Made by a program: the position numbers and the translations under genes. Shown here one piece after another: positions 49,601-63,166 of a stretch of DNA of 64,000 nucleotides. The stretch is taken from positions 56,896,894 to 56,960,893 of the forward strand of contig CM019214.1 in the NCBI GenBank assembly GCA_009741485.1, read 5' to 3'. The notes under the pieces are model-generated. The model was not told where the DNA came from. It worked only from the letters and a program-made list of their open reading frames with translations, and did not search any database. Origin of the DNA: Malurus cyaneus samueli. Taxonomy: Eukaryota; Chordata; Aves; Passeriformes; Maluridae. Each line of letters opens with the position of its first letter. Position 1 is the first letter of the stretch.

Positions 49601-52600
49601 AGGCTTTGTGTTGAATTTTCTTGTTCAAATCCTTTTAAACTGGTACCTTGATTAAGTTCCACATTCTTCAGATACGTGTAAATCTGTGTTTAACATCATC
49701 GTGATTTAAATCAGGTGTACCCCGTCATGAAGTACTGTAGTTCCATTTACGTCAGAGTAAATGAACACAGTGTCTCCTGGCACTTCTGTAATTTCTGCTG
49801 GAGATTCAGTGTGGGTTCAAGAAACTCTGTATTGGACTTCCAGGGCGAGATAAAATATATCTTGTTTTGTATATCAGCCCTGTCCAGAAGACGATACAGA
49901 ATGAGTTGGATGAAAGAGTGGAGTAGACAGAGAGAAAAATGTGCTTCTTTTAGAATACCCAAAAATCTGTTTTACAGCTCCCAGTGAAAACAAAAGTAAA
50001 TATGACAATGCTGGACAAAGATGCACTGGTACACTACACAGTCAAAGCTATTGCAAGCGTTCACTTTTAATCTCGGTGTCTTTTGTTTTTAATCTTATTT
50101 ATTACTGGATGATTCATTAGTTATTGAGGTAAAAATATTGGTGGCATCAATAGGGAATTTGTCTGAGTAAAGAAGTAATCGAGCTCTATAAAGCTTGGGG
50201 TAACAACTATTTTTTCAAGTCTGACCTTCATCTGGAAGAAACAGTGACAATTATTTTGCTCAGATATGGAACTTTCTATTTAACTGTATGTTTAGCAGTG
50301 ACCGAAAAGCTTAAGCAAGAAGATAGTATAATTTTTTTTAGGACAAAATAGTCTTATTCCCCATGAAATGGACTATTATTTAGCTATTTACTTCACCAAA
50401 AGAGGATTAAGTTTCTAATGTTATGGATGAAATCTTAAAAAACATTTAACACTGTCACTGTGAAAATTGCTAGTGGCACAGTTTTAGGTCATTTTTGTAC
50501 ATGTTTGACAACTCCGTATGGCATACCTGTATTATCATGAGATAGTAATTTTCAAGATGCTTTCACTGGCACTGTATATCTACATATCTGAAGACATATA
50601 TAGCTTGATAGTCTCCATTCAGAAATCCCAATATAGCTCCTTAACTATGGTTAGCTAGAGTTTTGCACATTAAAAATGTAATTCTAATGTCAAGTAAACC
50701 TGATTTGAGAATGAGCTAGAAATGTACATGTCTTTCAAAATCCCCTATTTAACTTGTCTGTTTAAATAGGTAAAACTTCTACAAATTATTTCCCACTGCA
50801 AAGCTTCAACTAAGGTCCAAGGCAAAATTAGACCTAATTATCTTAATGGCAGATAATACTCAGCTGAATACTTTACTCACAAAATGCGTTAACATTAATG
50901 GTACTATTCCTGCAGAAAATCAGATCTTTCTTTCTGAGTGACTTCTTCTTAAAACACTGAAGAACAGTTTTGAATTGTCTTCGAAAAGAATTGGAAATTC
51001 CGCTCTAAAGAGAGCCCTCAGATCTCTGCAGAGAGATAGTTTCGCCATACTCAACTATATTTTAACAGTCTCTAATAACATTTATCTCATTAAAGATCTG
51101 CTATGGGGCTAACTCAACACTCAATTATGGTGAAGCACTGATACTCCAAATGAGAACCATTTTCACTTTTAATTCTGGGAATGGGAACGGATGTTCAAGT
51201 ATTCGCATGTGAGGAAACACTGATGACCTAAAGGAGGTAGGATCCTGTACTTTTCTTGAAAATATAGCCAGAGAACAGAAACAGAACACCAGAATCAACA
51301 GAACATACAACAGAATAAACAAAACACTCACTGTCAGCAGGAATGAAAGTTGGCACATTGCCTGTTGACAGGTTTGATGATAGTCATCACCTGCTTGGCT
51401 TACTGTATTTGAGACCCATAATTGTCTCTTGATGCATGGATTTGTGTCTTTTTTTGCTAAGGTTCACACCATCGCCTTTTCCGTTATGTATTATGAATCT
51501 TTTTATTGCAATACTACTGCCAAAGTTAAGTTATTAGCTTAATTTGGAATCTGATTGGGTAACTCAGGCTCATATTAGCTGGCAGCTAAATCTGCAAGGA
51601 ACCCTGTTAGTCTCAGTACTGTACAGTGCACTTTTAAGTGCTCCTTGGTTTGCCAGGGGTTTTTCATCCAGTGCTGATTGAATGGATTCCCTTGTGCAGA
51701 ACCTGGCTTTAGCTGAGGTTAAGGGATCCTGTGTTCATTTTTAAATAATTTGATTTCAGCGACAGAAAAATGATCCCTGGTGTCCATAAGCAGCGGTTCC
51801 ACCCTGAGTTTCATTTAATGAAGTTCTATAATAGTGCAATATCTTGGTAAAATGGTGGTAAAAACAAAGAGGCTGTTGAAGTGGGGTACGGTGACTTTCC
51901 TTAAGTAGGACAGACTTCTTTCATATGGATTTTTTAAGAGCTATGTGTGAGACTGATGAGTGCCAGTTTCTAGGCCATTTAGTCATACTGAGTACAATAC
52001 ACCAACGTGTCTGTTTTTTAGCTTGGTAAGAACCAGATTATGGTCAAAATAAACTAAAATCTCATAATTGATAGCCATCATCAAAAAAAAAAAGCAGTTT
52101 ATTATGGACCCAGGGTGACAATTTAATTAGTTTTTGAACTTAGATAAACTCAAAGACAGTACCCCACAGAAAGAGCTCTAAATTAAATCTTATTTTCATG
52201 TCATGAATGTTGCATTTTTTAAGTTTTTGCAGGTTTTTGTATATCAAGCGATATCATCAATCCATGAAGATAGATGTTAAAAAGCATTTAACAGTCTGAC
52301 TCAGTCAGTTATTTCTATATGCATGAAATAATTTCAACTTTATTTACTTAATGGAAGAAATTATTTTGCTGATGAAGTTTCAGGAAGTGCTCTAGCATCT
52401 TTGCAGCTTTCTTGAAGAAAGAGAAAATTTCCCAACAGCCAGTGTTTAAATATCTGATTAGAACCTGCTTCATAAGAAAAGGAGTGAAATGATTTTGTCT
52501 TTGAAAACGGCTTCCCTTAGATTTTTGATGGGGAGCAGATTTGCTGTAGGAACTTGTTAAATTTCATTCTTGCATATTCACTCCCCATTTAATACAAAAT

Positions 52601-53420
52601 GTTTTCTTGTTTGCAACATGAAGCAGGATCTTGTCACTGCGCTGCAAAGGGAAAATACGTAGTGGGCTTGGCATTCGCTGACAACATGCTTTCATTAAAA
52701 CTTTAAAATGTAAATGTATGGAGAAATGCATGTCATATCCCATCAAAGAGCTTCACAGCTATTGCCTTCATTGCCACTGCTGTGCGGCCGAGTTGCTCTT
52801 CTTTTTATAGCTTGTTTGCCTTGTAAATATAACTATATGCAGCAAGATATATTTGGGAGTGAATGTTTTGCAGACCTCAGCTAATCAATAGGAGTCTTAG
52901 CTCCAGCTCCATTAGACCATTAGTAGTTTAAATTAGTAACCGGTGGTTATAAGACTTTTAACCTTGCAATTTTTCTCCCCCACTAGGTTCTTTCTCAAAC
53001 TTCTTTGCAATACTGTTTTCATGGCACTACTTGATGTCGTATCAAAAGGAGTGGGTGGATTATAATTCACATAGATGGGAAATGTTAAATGGAAATTGCT
53101 CAAGTATTGCTTTGACTATGGCCAGAAAGATGTTAATTAAAAGCAGTGGAGAACATAATCCTTTTCTGAATCTAAATGGCTATGACAGTTCCTACAGTTG
53201 GGAGGTACGGGGCATGCTTTAACCAGTTACAAAGCTATTTAGATGTATCAGAAAATACAGTGTAGAAAGATTATACCAGTGAATTCACTTCCGGAAGTGT
53301 CACATCATCCATCTTTTTGCCTTCAGTTTTTTTTTTTATTTTAATGTTAAACACTTGAAACACAAACCATAATTTGGAACATGCATTAATTGCAAAAAAG
53401 TAAGACTATTTCTCAGAAGC

Positions 53421-53434
53421 TTTTTTTTTTTTTG

Positions 53435-53467
<33 letters not shown>
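53421..53467. repeat. Long T tract (T13-GC-T32)
   Basis: This is a T run of nearly 50 bp with one GC interruption. On the minus strand it is an A tail following about 350 bp of fairly complex sequence with two overlapping short open frames. I could not match these to a gene or find flanking target-site duplications. Confidence 0.8.
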
Positions 53468-55913
53468 CTGATAGTACACAGCAATAGGCCTGACAATGGC
53501 ATTATTGGTGGTTTGGAAAACATTTTCCTTCTCCAGCTTCTTCAAACTGGCCTTTCCAAAGACTGGTTCAGAGATCACAGAAATAAGCCTCATTTCATGC
53601 CAGAAAATCATATATTCCTTGGTAAGAGAGGGTAAGCCACTTGCAGAAGGCTATTTTTTCTTTGCGGACAGGAATGTCGCTGCTTTGTCCTTCTTGGGAG
53701 GTAGAGGTGGAAGGAGCTGCAGTTATGTGTGCTTCAATGACAGAACTAGGAGACAACATTTTGTACTTGGTATTTATCTCCAGGTGTAATTTTAAGTCAT
53801 GGTTGTAAAACAATTATTTCTGCCACTGATATGCTTCTTTTTGTAGAAGTCTGTGACAGGACACAAGTCTCTGTGATGACACACCTGCATACCACAGGGG
53901 TGCAATAATAAAGCTTCAACGGTGTTAAGCCTCTGTGCTTCTTTGTGGTTTAATGCTTTGTTTTTAAAAGCATTTTGACATGACTTTTTTGTAGGTTTTA
54001 GTTATGGGTTTGTTTTGGTGGTTTTTTTGTCTGGTCTTATGCTGGTCCACTCTCTCCAGACTTGCAAAATTACAGATTTTTTTTTTTTTAATCTATTCTT
54101 AATATTTATTCCTTAGATAATTTCTTTTGCTGATATAGTTCTTTCTCAGGATCATAGAGTATTATGTTATTGGAGGCATATGTTGACATCACTTAGAGTT
54201 ATACCTTTAAAAACGGAAGCAGTATATTACTGTCCTGATCAAAATCACTTTATAAGTACCATTGTAAACATCTTTGCTATAAACCATGACAAGAAATTAG
54301 GTAGTCTGTCTTTGTAAGTGTGACAAGAATGTCAAGCTACAGTGGAAATAAATGGGAAATCAGCATTATTTAAGAGAAAAACTAATCCACTGTCATATCC
54401 AAAAATAGCTGGTTGCCAAAACCAAATATTTCACTTAAATAAAGGCTTTCAGTCTGCTTTAAACAGAACTATTTTAAAGATTTTAAGGAAAAAGAAGATA
54501 TAAAATTTAGAATCTATAATTATCAGTGGAGATATGAACTTCACTAAGAATTTTCTCCAAAGACCTAGTGACACAAAATGCTATATAAGAGAAATAATTT
54601 GAGAAAAATAAGTGTTGTCCTTTAGCATTGTCAGTTGCTTGCTTCTGCAATTATCTTGGATTACATTCATTTGACTGAATGATCTAATCACCTAGACACC
54701 TGTTATAGTTAGTGGAGAGAAACAAACAATTTGGGGATGTTGATTGATCTCATTTAATCTTGAAGTAAGTGGCCAAAATCAGTGAATTTATGAATTTAAC
54801 CCTAAATTTTAAGTAGCTCATGTGTAAACATGAACCCTGTAGAGATTTAAAGCTAGATGAGGGCAGTTTTTTCAGACATCATATTTCTTTGAGCGTTCTG
54901 TTTAAGTATTTCTAGCCCAAATATTTCTGACAAGGCTGTGAGTTCAATATATAGAAGAAAAGTCATTACTTGCAGTGCTCTTCATTTAGAAATGTTTAAG
55001 GAATAGAATTAAATGGAGCGGAATGTTTTCGGTGATAGCAGGCTGAAGTCTTGATAGTCATTGTCATTGTAGTACCTTAACAAAAAGCATAATTGATGAT
55101 CCTAGCATTTTAGATATTCTTTAACAGTAATGTAAAGTAATATATGTGCCTTTATACCAGCTGACTGCCTAATGACAAGTGATTTATATGTTGGTCATTA
55201 TCTCATTTGAAGCAGATGAAGGAGTTAGTTCTCAGGACATTTCTAAGAGCAAGCTCTCTGTTTCGACCTATTTTTCAGTTAGAAAAAAAAAAAAAGAGCA
55301 TAGAAATTAGATTTCATGCTGAAAAGTGGCTCTTTACCTTTGCTGTATGCAAACATTGTCTTGCAGCCACCTGTGTCTGTCTCATGTCTAATTTACTCTA
55401 AAAATTGGCATTTTTCTAATGGATAGCCCAGAAAACTCAAACCTGAATGACAGGCTTGAATTCTTTCTTTCTTATGCATCATCACCAATTAGACATGAGT
55501 CAGACTAAATTGCTTAATCAGGTTTATGTGTTTTTTTGGTTCTCTGAGGGATTTACACTTCTCTGAAGGTTTCCTCACAGATTTAATTTGTTTACTTTTT
55601 CTGGATAGGAGGGCGTTTATTTTATTATTAAACCCTATGTGTTGTGACTGGGATGGAAGAAGCTTTACTGGTTTTTTTTTTTCTTTTAATTTTCTTCCAA
55701 ATTTCACCTTACTGGAACATTGCTTCAAAGAGTATGGATTTTTATCTATGAACCTCAGTGACAGCACCATCCTGTCCAAGCCCCATCTCTGTAACACCTT
55801 AAGGCACTTAACACCTTAGGTCTAGCTGTGTGTCTTTTTGTTTCAAAGATGCCGGGGCCTGGGATGCCTTGGTTGCTCTGTTGCTCTCAGTTTTATGTGT
55901 TTGAATCCACTCC

Positions 55914-55940
55914 TTTCATTCTTTTTGTCTCCAGGTGAAG
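55914..55940 (+). other. PCDH9: Candidate recursive splice site (weaker donor half)
   Basis: A long pyrimidine tract (TTTCATTCTTTTTGTCTCCAG, AG at 55,933-55,934) is followed at once by GTGAAG. The acceptor is strong and the donor weak to moderate. Confidence 0.2.
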
Positions 55941-57213
55941 AAGATTTTAGCTTTTAATGACAGCAAAAATAACCATGACAATTAAAAAATAATAGGGACG
56001 AGAAAAACAATTTCAAGTATAAATTCTAAAAAAAAAAAAATCAACAAGCCTCTGTAATTTCAAAGACCTATAGATTTTCAATAAATGCCCTAGATAATAT
56101 TTATTTCACAGCAGGATGTGATCAACAGCCTGGAATTTATAGAATACTCTGAACTCTCAATCCATTCTTTTTTCCAGCTGTTCCGCCTTTGGGAGCAGTG
56201 GAACAGTCTGGTAAAGATTGCAGCAGATGAATCCAGAGACTCCTTTAGAAACATAGCAATGAGCAAAATATGTGAGCATTTCTCTGCTGACAATATGCAC
56301 TAGGTGATCTTTCTCAAAAGTCTGTTGCACAGTACTAAAAAGACATACAAAAGCTTAGCGTGCCCATGGGGCTTGGGAGTCAGATAATTTCTCTCAGTGA
56401 GTTCACATCCATAAGTTAAGGACTATATTCTGGATGGTAGCTTTGTTGGTATAATAAAGTCTCATAAAAGAGAAATATATAAAACCAGATCCATTACCAT
56501 GGAAATAGTGAAAGGTCATTTCCATGGAAACCATGGGAAGCTCTCATGCTATGATTTTGAGGAAGGCTGTCTTTGAAGATGCAATGCATTTGTACAATAA
56601 GCCTTGTTTTAAATTAAATTAATTCTATACGTGTAAAGTGATAGATATTTTGAAAATTTTAACTGGGTACTGTCACTTTATGGAAAAGGAATTAATATCT
56701 CACCCAGATGTGGCTATGGGAAGGCTGTTTGATATCTTTTTGTGCCTAGTGCTTTAAATAGCTGAGATTTCTTACTGAGAACAGTAACTTTTTAGGATTC
56801 CGGACTATCGTTTCTGTTTTCCATGGTTTCCCTTCCTGACTAAGCCAGATGCCAGAATTTAAGCCTCAGGAGAATGTTTTTTAGTAGATATACACATATT
56901 TGGAATTTGAGAGCTCATTTAGGCACAGTGATGAGAAAATTTCAAGCATCTACCTTTATGAAGAAATTCTATAAAATCATTGCAAAGAGTGGGCTTCTGC
57001 AGAAATGTCTGTGAAATCCTGTGCAAGCTAATAAATCCTAACTTTTTTGTTCCTCAGCATCCATCACCACAACATTTTCTGATTTTTTCTTTAGATGGCC
57101 CCTTACATATTGTTTTTAGAGAATTTTGAGTAAAGATTCATAAGAACTGAATGATGCAGGTAATCACCCTGTAAATGTTGTAAAAAAAAAATAAATTACT
57201 GAATAAATAAATC

Positions 57214-57242
57214 CTCAGTGTGATTTTTTTTTTCACACTGAG
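57214..57242. repeat. Perfect 10-bp inverted repeat with T9 loop
   Basis: CTCAGTGTGA (57,214-57,223) and TCACACTGAG (57,233-57,242) flank a run of nine T. It would form a simple hairpin; function unknown. Confidence 0.85.
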
Positions 57243-58896
57243 AGAGAATGTACTGTTTCTATAATGCGAGAATGGAAAGGTAGATGGATAAAAGAAGAAC
57301 ACTAAGGTATTTAAAGGTGTTTTTCATGGTACTGGAACACACACACCCTGCCATCATTGTGGATTTCCAAGCAAATATTAAGTTTACTTGCAAAATCTTT
57401 GAAAGTTTGCTAAACTAGCTTTTAAAAGTAAATCAGCTTCATGATCCTCAAGCACTGGAGGGCAAGAATCCTTACTTAAAATAATTTACATAAAATCATA
57501 ATGAAGGTTGGAGCCAGACTACTTTCTTTTTCTCTTATCTCATCAGAACCACTGAAGCAAAAGTCAGGACATCTGCTTTTATATACCTGGTTTAGATTTG
57601 AAACAGCAGTAAGCTTTCAGACATCCTACTCCCCAGAGCTGCCTGGGGAGCCAATGGGCGGAGTTTGTGATATCTAAGGTTAGGCAGACTCTGCACTAGG
57701 GGTCTTGCCCACAGAAGTATTTAGGAATCTAAGGCATTGGAATGCAGTCGCTTGTGCATCTTCCCCAGCCTGACAATGCAAGTATTTGATTACAAAGGAA
57801 GCCCCGCGCAGCAGCCTGGGAGGATCACCTGATTCACCCTTTATTTTAGGAATAGCAGTAGCTGTATGGATATGGCTGCACTTTTCTAGATGAGGTTTTG
57901 GATATTATCCATACATTCTTCCCTGTCAGGATTTCAAAATGCTAACCGAACATTAAAACTTTTACCTTTCTACGTTCGAGTGAGTTGAGGATTGAAATGT
58001 GTTAAAACCATAATTTCAAAGTTTCTACTAATTCAATAATTTATCAGTACTCACTTTCAATAAACTTGGGCCTGGTTTCAGTCTCAGAGTCTGGGAGTCT
58101 AGGACAAGGAGTTCTTGCTAAAAATAAGATCTTCTTGCATCTGCATTAACTGAAAATCAATTCAACTTGTTTATCAGAAGTTTTTTTACAAGTGGGAAGG
58201 AAGAAGTGATATAGTGATCTGATACAGGGGTCACTCTGAATAAGTTTTCCCTAGTCTGACATCCTGAGTTTCAAGGTGCAGGTAAACTGAATGAGAAGAA
58301 TGAAAACATTGTGAGTGTTCTGCATTATTTGTCATGTCCAGGGGACAGCCTTGGTTGGAGTCATCATGCCCTTTATCACAAAGTCTGGTACATCCATGCA
58401 CTTCATACTTTGAAACTGGAGATTTTTTTCAATCATCAAGTACTCTAATTGCATAGAAGATCAATTTTTTTGTCATTGTATGCACATCTGTAATTCTTTC
58501 CACGTGGAAAAGCAAATACTTGAACTCATTCAACATTTAATTTATTTTAATTTAGTTCAGTGGTGGTCTACAGGATATCTTATTTTTTCAGGATATCTCA
58601 GTCCCAGACTGACCAGATGAAGAGGTATGGATTCTTATGTTATGTAGAAAGTCTATTTTACTCCTTGATTGACTAAAGAATGTTGCTAAACATTGGAATA
58701 TTGGTTTGGGNTTTTTTTTTTCCTTCTTCCTCACTTCTAAATTGCATTGCTGAAAAAAGATACAGATCCTGATAGCAAAAGATTCTTTGACGTGAGACCA
58801 CCATGATGGGACTGCTGGGTGACATTTAGGTTGGGATATTTCAAAAAGTCCTTCCTATATCCCACCTTTATTCACTTGTCTTAGTTTCATATATTC

Positions 58897-58926
58897 CTTT
58901 CATTTCTTAATTATTTCAGGTATAAG
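58897..58926 (+). other. PCDH9: Candidate recursive splice site (weak donor half)
   Basis: TTCCTTTCATTTCTTAATTATTTCAG is a strong acceptor (AG at 58,918-58,919), followed directly by GTATAAGT. The donor half matches consensus poorly at +4 and +5. Confidence 0.2.
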
Positions 58927-60303
58927 TACAATCCTATGGCATTTATCAGAAAGTGCTCTGCTTTACAGATTTTCAGGAAACCAAAATATTTAAAAATTAA
59001 TTCAGCAACAAATAAAAATCAGCGTAATGTTTGTGTCTCATATCTCAAGTTTTGCTTTTCCACTGGGAAGTTATGTTCAAAGTTATATTTTTTTTTGTTT
59101 TGGCAGGAAAGTTCTGACCTACCCTCAATAAAAAGTAAACCAATTTTTTTTTTTTTAATTTATTTATTTAATCATGTAGTGTTGCCATGAATCTGTAGTT
59201 ATCAAGAAAGCTTTCTTTACATTTGGCCAGATCTAGAGCAAAGTCAAGGCAAGACTCAGAGAAGTTTCAATGGCTTTGGAAGAAACTCATTTTATCTATA
59301 TACAGCTAGAAATATCAGAGAGCTAATTCATGTCATGAACGTGAATCAATCCTTTGGCAAATACTGCAGTTTGACAGTTTCATTGCAGAGGTACTGGAAA
59401 TGAAAAAAAACCACTTTGAAGTCAGTTGAGATGGAGAAGGTAGGAAGAGACATAATAATGAGCATTTGTGTCCTTCTACAACCTAGTTTTTAAATATGTA
59501 GATGACTTCCTTATTTTCTCTAAATTATTTTTATTTCTACATCAAAAATGTGGCTACATTTAAACTTCCCAGCTCCCTCCATCTCATTTTTTTTCATTTG
59601 GGTTTTCAGAAGACTAAATTTAGTAAATTTAGTGAGCCAGCAGCTAGCAATGGTTGCTTGGCTTAAGCCACTTCTAACTTTTACCATTTGTAAAGGTAGC
59701 GCTTCAAGCAGTACTCTTCCATATTTTCATTAAAATAAGACATTAAAATAAGGAATGAAGCAGGAGGAGACCTATTTTATCTAGTCTTATGGGCCCAATC
59801 CAGATCTTTTACAGATTTTCTCAGCGAAAATAATGATACCACAATATACTTTTCACTCTTAGCATTTGGAAGTATTAAATCTGTTCCTTTGTTTATTAAT
59901 TTTTAAGGGATGTGATTAATAAATGCATAAAAATGGGTCTGCATTTCTAAATGAATCATTTTCATCAAAGGAAGTAGGCTATCATTACAACTGATAGTGT
60001 TGAATTGACATTTTTGAAATTAAAAGAAAAAAATATAGTTTTAAATTCTTAAAATGGGCCAAATGGTAATTTGATGGTTTGAGCTAAAGAACAAGAATCA
60101 TAACAGTATTTCTTTGTATATTTTCTGCTCTTGATGATTTGAAAGTGGGAAATGGGAAAATATAAGTTTGATTTCTTTAGAGGATATTTATCTGCTGAAA
60201 GGGCAAGCAAAAGGTTATCCTGAGATGACATTTTTGAGTATTATATGAAAAGGGGGATGATAAGGATTGTAGAAAGAGATGCAAGGAGTGAAGAAGCTTT
60301 ATT

Positions 60304-60321
60304 AAAAAAAAAAAAAAAAAA
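60304..60321. repeat. A18 tract
   Basis: This is a simple A run with no recognised element attached. Confidence 0.85.
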
Positions 60322-62142
60322 GCGGCAAAACTGAAATTATCCATCATTTCAGATTTTCAGGAGAATATATGCTAAAATGTCAGAAGAAAAATATTCATTT
60401 TAATTATTATTTGTCAGTAGAAGAAATGAAATATACCACCACTCATTATTTTATTATCTGATTTACTGTTTTGATTACAGACAATGTTTATATCAACAAT
60501 AACTTCAAAAGTGTACTGTCATAGCCAGCTCCCATGTGTCTTGCTCCCTGCATTTGCAGAACATTTTACAGCGCTGACACCAATGCTACAGACAGTGCCT
60601 TTTAGCAAATTAAAGAAAGTTGTATATGTGTTTCAAGTTCAAATCCCCAGTTGAGAAGTAACTCAGGAAACCAGAGACAGAATTTTGAGTATGTCAGATG
60701 GTAAACAAAACTGGTAGGAAGATGCAGCCAGTAGAGAATTTTAAACTAAAAGCTGTCCTCAGTCTGTACTGTATCATATGAATGTCAAAAGTGATATAAT
60801 TGGATTGCAGATCAGAGAAGATTGGACTTGAAACACAAACGTTTATAAAAATTTTTGGAGTGGAAGATATAATGGCAATTAAAATTAAAAAGTGATGGCC
60901 ATGCCAACAGAAACAAAATCTAGCCTCACTCACTCTAACACAACGTATCAGTTTTTCAATTTTCATAATTTTATATGGTAATAATAAATATACATGAGGT
61001 ATATCTCTGTTAATTGTGTAACTTTGTAAGCTGTTCACAAAAAGCCGAAGAGTCTCCAACTCCAGCTCCAAATGTGGCAGTGGTGTCCTCAGGGGTGTGC
61101 TGGGTACAGGAGAAGGGCAGAAGCAGGAGCAATCAACAAAAAAGAAGCATCTGTTCACCCTGAGCTTGTGAAAAGCCCTCAGCAGTGACATGGAATCGAA
61201 CTGTCTCATAGGTGCTGGGTGGAGGGCTGAAGTCAAGAAGAAGGGATCAAAAACGTTTTCTCATCACCTCCCATATCCTCCAAAGGCTCAGGGAAGGATT
61301 AAAACCGAGGTGATTGCTTATTGCTTACTGACACTAGACAAACCCACATTTATCTTTACCTGACATCCTGTAGTGCCCAAAGACCTGGCTCAAGCATCAA
61401 CATGTACACAAAATAAAAATCTACCAGCTTTTCAAGGTTACCCATCAGTGGACAATCAGAGCATTGTCCATCTGTGAAGATACAGTTCTTTCTTGTTTGT
61501 CTATGATATTAACCACACTGTCAGTGCTAAAGCAAGTGATAATAAGTATAAGATGGTAATATAATCAATAATAATGCAAGATATAAAGCTCACTTCTTTC
61601 ATCGGTGAAAAATTTGCTGAGTTAATAAACTGTAAGGTAAAATTGTCTTTTTTTGTCCTTTGAAACATAGGCTACACAATGAATTTTTTCAGGATTCTGA
61701 GGATAAGGTCCTACCTGCCAAAGATGTTTTCACGTCTATTATGAGTCATTAGCATTGCTGTGCATAAACTATATAGCAAAGGATTACTTTAATTTAATGT
61801 TTTGTATAGTTTAGTTCTTCCTTTAATATTTAATAAACAAAATAAAAACCACTAAGAAGTTTGTTTTGTGGGGTATCCCCTAATCTTGGTTTTTTAATTT
61901 ATTTTCACTTCAAGATGTTGTTTAGTCTTTTTATTCTTTATGTTCTAATGCTAAGAAACCATTTATTTACAAGGTTTTACAGTTGTGGAATAACTGACAA
62001 AATGACTAAGCATGTGAGAAATTAGTAATCTCTATTTTACTTTTTTGCTATATATCCTTATGTATAATAGCTTTGAATAGAACATTTAAAATCTGTGTGG
62101 GTGTGTGAATGTATATAATTTGAGATAATATGCTTAGTGTGG

Positions 62143-62192
62143 CTTACATTTTATCTGTACAGGTAAGTAATTTGCCTACCTTTTTGTTTCAG
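62143..62192 (+). other. PCDH9: Candidate recursive splice site with perfect GTAAGT, plus a second acceptor 30 nt on
   Basis: CATTTTATCTGTACAG is followed immediately by the consensus donor GTAAGT (AG at 62,161-62,162, GT at 62,163). The donor half is the best among the zero-length motifs in the window; the pyrimidine tract is moderate. A strong acceptor, CCTACCTTTTTGTTTCAG, ends at 62,192, so the motif might instead be the 3' end of an unrecognised exon. Confidence 0.35.
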
Positions 62193-63121
62193 GAAAGTGT
62201 TGCATAGCTTTATTTGACCTGCTCCCATAAAATTCTAGCTCATCTCAATGATTTTGCAGTTTTTGTTGTGCAGGTGTTATCTCTGTCTTCTAAATATTGA
62301 AGACTTCAAAAACCCCTTTTTTGTTGTTTTTATTTTCAAGATGAAGCAACAGCTATCATATTCCCATTGATAATAACAGAGATTTTGTGTACGATTGCTG
62401 TGGGAACTGGCATACTGGTGTAGCATATCCATCCAAACAGCATTCAGAATCCTCCCAGAGCATGTTGGATCCATGTCCAATCCCAATTACACAATGCAAT
62501 CAGATAGTTATTACTAACTGTATTGGAATCACTAATATTTTGGAGTGTTGAGCTGATAAGTGTACAAAGAGCTAAAATATCTTTGTAAATAAGTATTAGA
62601 ATTACTCTGAGGGGGATATTTTACATCCTTCTTGATATTTGTTTTCATTTCCATCATCCCAAGTTGCACACCAGATATTTTAGAGAGTTAAAATTGCTGG
62701 TAATATGATCAGAAAAAAATACTGTGAAAAGCCTGTATATTCATGTAATTCTTCTTAATGACTTTCCTGTCAGTGCCAGTAGAAAGCCAAAAATGGTTTT
62801 TCTAATTGTCGGCTCTGTGACTACAATATCTGAAAATCCATGTTTCTGACTTTTGCATTTATTTTACCAATAAAAATTCTGCAGTTCTGACTTAGATAAA
62901 TCATTTTGCTGATGGTGCATAAGATAAAACAGAAATTCAACTCACTTTTAAATGAGGATTGATTTTGCAAAGGAAAAAACTTGGTATTAATTGTTAAAGG
63001 AGACTTGTCTGACTCTTAGAGTAGCTGGGAAGATAGGTCCTTATAAGGGGGAAGGACAAGGATTGGTCAAGTGATGACTTTGCTGAGTTTATTTTTAAAT
63101 ATATGTAAAATACCTGACCTT

Positions 63122-63166
63122 AAGCCTGCTGAAAGGAAGAAGATCTGCTTTAATTTCAGCAGGCTT
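63122..63166. repeat. Perfect 13-bp inverted repeat with 19-nt loop
   Basis: AAGCCTGCTGAAA (63,122-63,134) and TTTCAGCAGGCTT (63,154-63,166) are exact reverse complements separated by 19 nt. The stem is too short for a typical microRNA precursor. No mobile-element ends or flanking duplications are recognised. Confidence 0.85.

Noticed and set aside
56118..56303. Possible small exon after TTCTTTTTTCCAG near 56,178
   Set aside because: The next donor-like GTAAAG is only about 35 nt away and the frame resembles no part of the PCDH9 tail.
58711..58711. Ambiguous base n before a T tract
   Set aside because: An assembly or base-call gap at a homopolymer, not biology.
60694..61236. 180-codon minus-strand open frame
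   Set aside because: No recognisable family and no start or splice support; its length is tolerable by chance in 64 kb.
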